A DNA stretch of 64,000 nt, from the NCBI RefSeq assembly GCF_000283155.1, contig NW_004454177.1, positions 5,019,932 through 5,083,931 of the forward strand, written 5' to 3'. A program made the position numbers and the translations under genes. The notes under the pieces are model-generated. The model did not search any database. It saw only the letters and a program-made list of their open reading frames with translations, and was not told the origin of the DNA. How positions within the stretch are numbered: the stretch's first letter is position 1; the number at the start of each line of letters is the position of its first letter. This DNA comes from Ceratotherium simum simum (taxonomy: Eukaryota; Chordata; Mammalia; Perissodactyla; Rhinocerotidae). This document shows, piece after piece, positions 56,701 to 64,000 of this stretch.

Positions 56701-59700
56701 TCCTGATTCTCAGGCCAAATCCATGGCCATTTTTAATGCCATTTTGCCAGAGGAGTGGGATCAGCCAGTCTGTATCCTCAAGGAAGACAATAGTAGACTG
56801 TGGTCTGTGTGCCTGAACCCAGATTCACCCCAACACTGCCCCCTCCCCAGGCTGGCCCTGGGTCTCTCCCTGATCCTGGATCCCCCCCCACTAACCCCCA
56901 CTTGGGGCCTTCTCCACTGGGGTTCCTCTGGGACTTTTGACCTGGTTGGGGTAGGGGGAGGTGGATCCTCCCCTCGCCCAAGGTAAAGCCCAGAAACAGC
57001 CTGAGCTGGTTTTGGTTCCTCTTCTTTACACCTCTTTGATGCAATGAGACAGTGTGATCAGGCGGACAGGTTTTGCAGCCTGTGATGCTCTGATCACACT
57101 GAAGTCACGGTTCTTTGGGGGCCGTCACTGGAGAGAGGTTAGGGGAAGCCAGGCCCTGAGGCTGGACCGTCTTCACCCTGCTCTACAGCAGCTTCCCCTC
57201 CTGGCTGGTGTGCGGGGTGCAGCTGGAGGTGCAGTTTATGATTGGCCCCTGTAGGTGTCCCAGCCCAGGCCCCGGTTCTGTCAAGAGGAGACTCCACGCA
57301 CTCAGATGGATTCCTGTAGATGAGACTTTTCTAGGTCTGCCTAGATCTGCCTTCGCGGCAGGGTTGTCCCAGGCATGCCCACCCCAGCGACCTGACCCCT
57401 TGTTCCTGGTACCTAGCCATCTGGATTTTTCTGTTTGGATCCTCCATTCATGGGAGTTACCAGCCGGTCTTAAGAAAATGACCATTTTAAGTGGCTAGAG
57501 TTGATCTTAGAATTCAAGAGGAGGAGGGGAAGGCAGGATGACCAACACGTGGCTTCTGGCCAAGAGCGCCCAGATATTAACTCAACATTGGAGTGTAGAA
57601 CCCAGTGTTCTAGGAAAGTGAACCAGTACTTTGTTTTGACAAGGACAAGGTTGGGAGTAGGAAGCAAAAGAAATAGAAGCTAGACCAACTTCAGAGAGAA
57701 ATGATGAACTGAGACCTTCAATACATCACAAATCAATAAATGCTTATTGAGAAGCTACTACTTGCAAGACTCTTCTGCTACTCCGCCATCCCAGGGCCCG
57801 TGTGCTGTAAGACACTGTCAGGGAGACCGTCACAACTGCTCAAGGCCCTGCTGTGAGTGGGCAAGGGTAGAGGGAGAGTGTCTGTGCTTCTGAGGGGGCA
57901 ACAGCCCTAGAAAGAGTGTATAGGAGGTAAGTAAAGGTGGGACGAGGCACTGGGAGCTGGTTGAAGAGGAGCTCCGGAGACTGGATGGTCCAAGGACTCC
58001 TGGGCTCCTGGCTAGACCCTGACTGAAGGGATTCCGGCTTGCTGGGATGCCTGGCCCAACACCACTCATTTGAGGTATGACATGAAGCAAGTCACCAGGT
58101 CTCTCTCCCTGGGCTGTAGGTTTTCTTTGATATATGGGACATACCCTGCTGTCCCTCGCCACCACCTGTCTCTAGTAGGTCATGCAGTGGAGTGAGGCGT
58201 GCAATTAGGGGAAACTCTTGAGGTTTCTCAGAAGCCAGGACTAGCCAGGTCTTGAGTTGGTTACTACAATATCCAACTGGGTCAGGGCTCGTGGTCAGCT
58301 TGAAGCTGCGGGCAGAGAAAGACACCCAGTAACCTAATCAGGTGAGGCCAGGAGCCAGGACTGGGGGCCAGGGTGGGAGCACATTGCCTTGTCAGGGCAG
58401 TGGAGTTTTAGTCTGATGTGGGGCATGGCCCAGACTCTGTGATTGGACTCAGGGCCAGCTTCATGGGTGTGCGACCCATGCAGTCACACAGGACTCTGCA
58501 CTTAGAAGAGCCCAGGGCTTGGTTTAGTACTCAGCCATTGCTATCTTGAAATTATTAACAATTTTTGAACAAGGGGCCCTGCATTTTCATTTTGCGTCAG
58601 GTGCCACAATTATGCAGCTGGTCTGATTAGACTGATGGTTCTGCCTCTGCTTGTACCTGGGGATTGAATCTGAGAGGCTAGACTTTGAGTAGTTAGCCCT
58701 TCCCCTCGCCTTACCCCCATGTTCTACTTATACTTCCAAGCCTTGGGATCTGGGCAAGTGAGAGGCAGACTTTTCCAAGCAAGTCTGGGAACATGGTTGG
58801 TGGAGTTACAGTACAGACTGTACTGGGGGAGTAAGAGGGAGTAGAGAACATCTCAGGGTGAGTTTAGGGTCAGGAGAGCTGGTGGGTATAAAAGAAAGGG
58901 TTTGGATCCTTCATGATCCAGCCCAGAGTGCAGCTCAGAGAAGTCCTTTCCTACAAGTGCCGTTGGCCATGGGGGAAAGGGAGAAAAAACCACAAAGAAA
59001 TTTCCAAAAGATCCTTACAAACAGCGCTCTGCTGCCCGCACACAGAAGCCCTGGGGTCTCTGGTTGAGCTGCTCCCCACACAGGTCCTTTTGGAGCCCAG
59101 TGACAACCAAGCCAACTGAACCACTCTGCTTCACCAGAGAGTCTCAGGTGGGTGGCAGAGATTGAAGCGGGGAACCATTTTCTCAGCCCACCCAAGAACA
59201 CCTTATGTCGAGAGATTCCAGTCCTTTGAGGGAGGCAACAACATGCTCTAAAACCTTTCTAGGATTAACACAGCATTCTCTCACCAACTGGGCACCCCCC
59301 GCCCCCAACTCTAGCCCACTGGGTCCTCTCCCTTGCTGACCACCTGGTCTCACGCTTCCTCGGTTTAGCACATAATCATTGTCTGAGAGCTTCTGGTGAG
59401 CGATTTTTTTCTTCTTGGCTAGACTATAAAGTATTGGAGGGCCAAGACCAATCCCTCAACTTCTCCATCTAACAGAGAATGTAGCGCTCTGATAATATAA
59501 TCACAGAGCAAGAGATGTATAAATATACACTGATTGATTGACTAGCAATGCCAGCCTCCTGACATGCAGAAAATCTCCAGAGTACTGTCCCATCTAGCCC
59601 CTTGTTCCAGCTCTAAGAGGCAAGAAGAGGATCCCCTATTGAAGAATGGAGAGGCAAAGTGACTTGTTCCAGGTTACACAGCAGTCAGGGATGATGCAGG

Positions 59701-60004
59701 ACCTGAACCCATACTTCCAACCCCCTCTAAAGGCTGTCTATTTAAGGCAGCAGCTCCATTCACCTGCTTCTTCCGTGGAATGGGAAATAAAATGTTAAAA
59801 GGCAGATGCCAATGGGCCTGTCTAGATCCTGCTAATCCATAGTGGGAGGAGACTCCACAGCTATCCCCTTTTCCTTGGCCCTGGGCACAGGCTATTTAGA
59901 ATTCCAAGTAGGGCCTGGGCAACCACAAGCCATCTGTCCCTACTCACCAGGTCCTCCAGATTGTAGTTCGTGAGGTCCATGTCCAGGGTTAGGGGGTAGT
60001 TCAT
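49723..60004 (-). CDS. CXCR5: CXCR5 (C-X-C chemokine receptor 5), complete, two coding exons
   Basis: Class A GPCR for CXCL13 that guides B cells and follicular helper T cells into lymphoid follicles. Exon 60004-59948 (19 codons) joins exon 50790-49723 in phase 0, giving 374 residues (human 372). Seven hydrophobic segments are visible: TM1 from about residue 52, TM2 about 90-112, TM3 about 124-148, TM4 about 168-188, TM5 about 222-245, TM6 about 259-284, TM7 about 300-326. Key motifs are DRY at 148-150, CWSP at 273-276, NPMLY at 320-324 and the conserved Cys124/Cys204 pair. Sequons occur at Asn27 and Asn198. The acidic N-terminus has Tyr3, Tyr14 and Tyr20, which are possible sulfation sites. 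The tail is Ser-rich and ends TSLTTF. It is intact. Upstream frame extension of exon 2 into the intron is discounted because a CTGCAG acceptor sits exactly at the homology boundary. Confidence 0.97.
50895..51010 (+). repeat. MIR SINE fragment
   Basis: CCTTGAACAAGTCACTTTGC, then GTTTTCGTCTGTAAAAGGGA. Confidence 0.6.
51285..51450 (-). repeat. MIR SINE
   Basis: ATTTCTATTTTACTGATGTG through TTGAACCCACGTTGATCTC and CCACTATGCAG. Confidence 0.65.
52255..53260 (+). repeat. L2 LINE split by other sequence
   Basis: The part at 52255-52325 has AAAGTCCTTGACTGGTTCCC. The part from 52765 runs GGGTGAGGTCTAAACTCCCC to TAGATGGTGAGCTCCTGGAG. The 430-nt gap carries an L1-like fragment. Confidence 0.6.
55409..55671 (-). 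mobile_element. ERE SINE in the CXCR5 intron
   Basis: Flanked by AAAAACCTCTT at 55398-55408 and 55672-55682. Standard class; tail interrupted by GTGTGTGTG. It lies in the same orientation as CXCR5. Confidence 0.92.
59625..59755 (-). repeat. MIR SINE fragment
   Basis: GCAAAGTGACTTGTTCCAGG, then GACCTGAACCCATACTTCC. Confidence 0.65.
59948..60004 (-). CDS. CXCR5: CXCR5 coding exon 1
   Basis: Encodes MNYPLTLDMDLTNYNLEDL. The start ATG is at 60004-60002 and the donor GTGAGTA follows at 59947. The leader just upstream contains ACCAGTCTGGTGAC, which resembles the human CXCR5 leader. Two extra residues relative to human lie in this acidic segment. Confidence 0.93.
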
Positions 60005-60280
60005 GGTTGTAGCTGTACGTCACCAGACTGGTCACCGTCTGATGTTGAGAGGTTCTTTCCCTGGTGCCTATAGAGAGGCGGCAGCCGTCAGCTGCAAATT
60101 TAAACAAATGAGCTGCGCACTGTCTCCTGGGTCTGCGTAGGACCCGCTGTCTGCCTTACAACTCATCACTTTTTTTTTTTCCACTGGGTCTTTTCTGTTT
60201 TTTTTTTTTGAAGAAAAAGGGAAAATCCCCACAGCATCAGTGCTAGTCAAGCATTTCAGCCTCTTTCCCGGCAATAGTTG
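60005..60280 (-). promoter_or_regulatory. CXCR5: CXCR5 5'UTR and proximal promoter
   Basis: On the minus strand there is a perfect kappaB match GGGATTTTCC (plus 60220-60229) and a near-consensus octamer ATTTGCAG (plus 60092-60099). Published work on the human gene describes a TATA-less promoter driven by Oct-2/Bob1 and NF-kappaB from elements downstream of the start site, which agrees with this arrangement. A TTTAAA lies at about 60099-60104. The transcription start is not determined here. Confidence 0.5.
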
Positions 60281-60844
60281 TCTCGGTTGGGGCTTGTGAC
60301 TGGTATGAAGGCTGCCCCTCACTTCTCTTCCCTGGACCTCCACCAGCTTCCCAATAAGGAGTCGCACCTTATAATAAAAACCACCACACCAGTCAGCGGG
60401 GCCCAGAGAGAATCTCCATATAGAAAGAGAACAGGTGGACAGCGCTTCTAGGACCTCTGCTCCAAGCCACCTCCAAACCTTCATCTTTCTCACCACTAGG
60501 GCAACCAATCATCCAGTTTGCCCAGCACTGAAAGTCCCTTGTCCTGGGAAACCCCTCAGTCCCAGGCAAATTGGGACACTTGGCCACCCACTTGCCACCA
60601 TCCTTTTGCCCAGGCAAGGGCAAAACCCCTTCTCTTTCCAGCTCAAGTTCAGAAGAGATAAGTAAAAAATTTTCAGAAGGAACAACACTAAAACATTACT
60701 GGAAGTCAAAAATGAAATTTCTCAAATTACCAAGCACAAAAAGATAAAGTCACAGAGTCATTTTCTGATTCAAAAATAACGATGTTCTAGCTACAAATTA
60801 ACTTGGCCAGTATGTAAATTATTAACATCATAGACTACCCAGCT

Positions 60845-61000
60845 CGAGTAGATTTTCACCCTGGAGGACCCTGAGGACCAGAGAGGGAGAGTAATATCCC
60901 CAGGATCCACAGCTCACCAGCGGCAGAGCTGGGCCCTGAATCCAGGTTTCCTGACTCTGTATTCAGTGTTTTCTCTACTATACCAGGCTGCCACTCTTAC
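60845..61000 (-). repeat. MIR SINE
   Basis: GGCAGAGCTGGGCCCTGAAT, then TCTCTACTATACCAGGCTGC. Confidence 0.75.
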
Positions 61001-61729
61001 AGGCTCATGGAACCCCTTTCCTTTCCCTCACTGTGCCCTATCTGAGGACTCTGCTCTTTAAGAAGCCCCTTTGTAGGCATGGATCAATTTACCCCCAAGT
61101 CTCATCTCTGTGCTGCATCTTCCAGGAGAGGTCATTTCCTCTCTTGGCCCACAATGATGTGAAACAATGACTGCACACACAGATGCACCCACACATGATG
61201 TGCTGTTTCTCTACCCCACCTCAACCCTTGTTATCATCCTCCTCTTCTGGCCAAATTACCATTCCCTGGGATTCTACCCTTTCTAGTGCCCTCCTTCACA
61301 TTTTCCTCCGTATTCATCTTCCCCTTTTTCTCCAAACACCTTGCTTAGCATCCCCACTTCACCCCCAACAGATACATCTTTCTTGGGTTTCAACAACTTG
61401 AGGAGTTTGCAGCCTCTATTTGTGCTATTGAGGTCTTTCTTTCCTCTCTTCACTCACTGCCTTCAGCAACTGCTTTTAAGGAGGAAGAATCCGAGGACAA
61501 GAGGTCTAAGTTCCTCTCTTGCACTTCTAGTCCTGAAACTTTCAGGAAGAAGCTGCCCAATGTCTCCTGTGTCCCAAGTTTGCAGTGTATTCACCATTCT
61601 TCCAGCCCCACCCCCCAGTATCCCTGTCCCTCCAATCCACTGAAATATTCAACTTAGCTTTTGCTGCTCTAAGGACATTGATCAGGAAGGAATATAGTAT
61701 ATAGAATCACATAGGAATTGGAAGGGAAT

Positions 61730-62160
61730 TTGGGAGATAAACCAATCCATCCTCATCCCCCCTCCCCCGCCCCCAGCAAATGTTAAGATTCTTGTCACTA
61801 CATCTTCATCAGATGGGCACCCAGCATTGGTCAAACATCGCCAGGAATGAAAAACTTGTTCCTTTCAGGAGATCATGTTTCAATGTAGGATGATTTAATC
61901 ATTAGAAACTTATTCCTCATGCTGAGTCAAAATATGTCTCCCTGTAACTCATCCCCAGAGGTCCTGGCTCTGCCTTCTGTCTAGACTGTCACGCTCCTCT
62001 TCCAATAAGTATCCTCTGAAGACAGATAGCACATCCCCATTAGTCTTCCCTTCTCCAGAATACACATCCCCGGTGTCTTCAGCTATTCTTCAAAGGATGT
62101 AGTTTCTGGGCCCCTTGCCAGCCTGTTCTTTGACCTCTGGGTGATTTCTGGCTAATAATT
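61730..62160 (-). repeat. L3/CR1-like LINE fragment
   Basis: CTTATTCCTCATGCTGAGTC, TCCCCATTAGTCTTCCCTTC and TTCAGCTATTCTTCAAAGGA match the conserved 3' region of CR1-clade LINEs, reverse orientation. Confidence 0.5.
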
Positions 62161-62640
62161 CAGATATTATCTGACTAGGACAAAATATAGGAAGATAAAA
62201 GTTTCCTTGTTTAAGACTCCATAGTTATATAACTGCAATTAAAATGGTTTTTCCTGTGGGCTCCCACTCTCCTTGACAACATGCCTAACAAATTTCATTT
62301 TGATGGTTCTAGTCCATCATCTCAGCCTATAAGGGGAAACTTTTGAAATCCTGATTCAGTCATCTGTTGATGTGATGACAACTTAGGTAAGCATGCCATC
62401 CTTAGGTCTATCCAAGTCCTGCTGGAAAATATTGACAGAACACTGCCAAAAACAGAACCCTGCTTCATGCCTTTAGAGATCTACTATTCTCAAAGGACGG
62501 GGAAGACTTCATGGAAGAAGTAGGACATGAGCTGGACATTGAAGGTTTGAATAGAGTGAAGGCCTGATGTGCCTGGAGGGGAGAGTGCATGGTAGGGGGC
62601 ATGGGAGATGATGAGGACTGCATGAAAAAATATGTGGCGA

Positions 62641-62881
62641 GGGGGCCGGCCCTGTGGCATAGTGGTTAAGCTCGCGCGCTCCACTGCTGGTGGCCCGGGT
62701 TTGGATCCCAGGTGCGCACCGATGCACTGCTTGTCAGGCCATGCTGTGACAGCATCCCATATAAAGTGGAGGAAGATAGGCACAGATGTTAGCTCAGGGC
62801 CGGTCTTCCTCAGCAAAAAGAGGAGGATTGGCATGGATGTTAGCTCAGGGCTGACCTTCTTTACAAAAAAAAAAAAAAAAA
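62641..62881 (+). mobile_element. ERE SINE upstream of CXCR5
   Basis: Starts GGGGGCCGGCCCTGTGGC and ends in 18 or so A residues. The flanks AAAAAATATGTGG and AAAAAATACATGG look like an imperfect duplication. Confidence 0.9.
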
Positions 62882-64000
62882 ATACATGGACAGAATTATT
62901 CAAGATGTGAATGGTGCGGTTATGGTAGTGATGATGATGATGATGATGTTGGTGGGGGCTGAGAGAGGAGGCAGGAGGAGGTTGGAGTGTACACTGGACA
63001 AGGTGGAATTGCTCTTGTGGCCTTCTCCTCTCCTGTTCTTCCACAACTGGGAATGCACAGTTGTCCATTCCCATTGATGTGTTGCAAGCCCAGAAAAAGG
63101 GTTTGGGAGGAGGCTCAGGACTACTTCTCAGGGGCAGCAGCAGGCTGTGGCAGTAGTTTCAGCTGTGATGGTGTGGGGCAGTGAGTCATCTACTAGCTTC
63201 TCAGTGGCTGACCTGGGTTTTATGGAGCAGAGGAACCTGTGAATCTCACCTGATCTCCTCTCCAGTCCCTTGACTTCCTGGTGCTTCTTGCACCGTGGAC
63301 CCATTCAGATATCCCTTCCTGTCTCTCCAGATGCTGGCACATACTACACGTTCCCAGGGCTCACTTGACTGAGCCACTGACCTTTGATGGTCAACTCAGT
63401 TTGCCCTAAATGGGTAAATACCTTCTGACCGTGAGTTCCAGTGTTGCCTTAGAAGGTTCAGAGAGTAACTGCCTCTGGTAGAAAAGATGATCTTATGATC
63501 TTCAAACCCATAAGCCAGACTAGCCCCCCAGGATAGCAGGGGCAATGCCTAGGCTGTGATCCCTTGACTTTAAAGATGAGATGGCAGGGGTCCCATCTGT
63601 GTGTGATGATCAGATGGAGGGGATGCTTCTAAGTGAGGCAGCCCAAATTTTATTTCAATATGCAACTTGTTTATATTTCTGTGTGGAATCCCAGTCCCCA
63701 CCTCATGGGCAGCCTACAGGAGGCTGGATTGTTTTCCAGGCTTCTTATCAAAATGACTGCTGGTGGGTCTGCCAAGAGTGGGCTTGTGTCTGCCTTAGGT
63801 GGATGGCTGCTTAGCGTCAGCTCAGGTGGATTTTCTCGGTACTTTTACTTCACAGTTCATGGATTATATTAAATTTGTATTTATTCCAAATACTAGATAC
63901 AATCACTTGTCTTGGAGTTCATTTCCCAGATTCCACAGAAACATTAAGTTGTTCCGCAGAGTGTTGGGGTGCAGGGTATGGGTTGGGTTTTATCCCCTTA

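Larger units (their letters stand above)
50791..59947 (-). other. CXCR5: CXCR5 intron
   Basis: 9.2 kb in phase 0. It contains MIRs, an L2, one ERE and an L1-like fragment near 52.33-52.6 kb. No supported exon inside, but see the open frame with a donor at 53.5-53.75 kb among the findings. Confidence 0.85.
60281..64000. other. Upstream flank of CXCR5, no gene recognised
   Basis: Contains a MIR, an L3/CR1-like fossil, one ERE and a (GAT)n tract at about 62932-62949. In human the next gene on this side is DDX6, of which no coding sequence is seen here. Confidence 0.7.

Overview
This is a mammalian nuclear-genome window. It has spliced genes with long introns, tRNA-derived SINEs with target-site duplications, MIR/L2/CR1 fossils, and two CpG-rich promoter zones. 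Ten SINE copies are of the ERE (equine repetitive element) type: poly-A tail, A/B boxes and an internal 'GTGGAGGAAGATGGG' stretch. That family is a hallmark of Perissodactyla, so the DNA is most likely from a horse, ass, rhinoceros or tapir. I cannot separate these by sequence alone.

Two protein genes are supported and lie tail to tail. BCL9L (plus strand) is the Wnt/beta-catenin coactivator. I resolve all eight coding exons (35550-45916, 4491 nt, 1496 residues) with GT/AG junctions and intact phases, a 3'UTR to about 48.16 kb, and two candidate 5' non-coding first exons. One first exon is in a CpG island at 19.4-20.3 kb and the other in a CpG island at 34.4-35.3 kb. CXCR5 (minus strand) is the CXCL13 receptor of B cells and follicular helper T cells. 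It has a 57-nt first coding exon (59948-60004), a 9.2-kb intron and a second exon (49723-50790), giving 374 residues. This matches the human 11q23.3 order (CXCR5-BCL9L), inverted in this window.

Layout: 1-19.3 kb is the intergenic region upstream of BCL9L. It is full of nested repeats but holds RFX-type X-box motifs near 0.7 and 10.0 kb. 19.4-20.3 kb is the distal BCL9L promoter and first exon, with a GGAA microsatellite. 20.3-34.4 kb is a large, repeat-poor intron with several candidate regulatory motifs. 34.4-35.6 kb is the internal promoter and start-codon exon. 35.6-45.9 kb is the BCL9L coding region. 45.9-48.2 kb is the BCL9L 3'UTR. 48.1-49.7 kb is the probable CXCR5 3'UTR. 49.7-60.3 kb is CXCR5. 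60.3-64 kb is the upstream flank of CXCR5.

The two genes do not form one pathway: one is a nuclear Wnt coactivator, the other a membrane chemokine receptor. They appear to share a short convergent end, where sense and antisense polyadenylation hexamers overlap at 48.14 kb. I found no previously undescribed protein system. The observations worth checking are regulatory or structural: the bidirectional poly-A site, the GC-rich hairpin antisense to the internal promoter (similar to my memory of human mir-4492), the X-boxes, the GGAA tract, paired SOX, AP-1 and MEF2 motifs, and a long ORF in the BCL9L 3'UTR.
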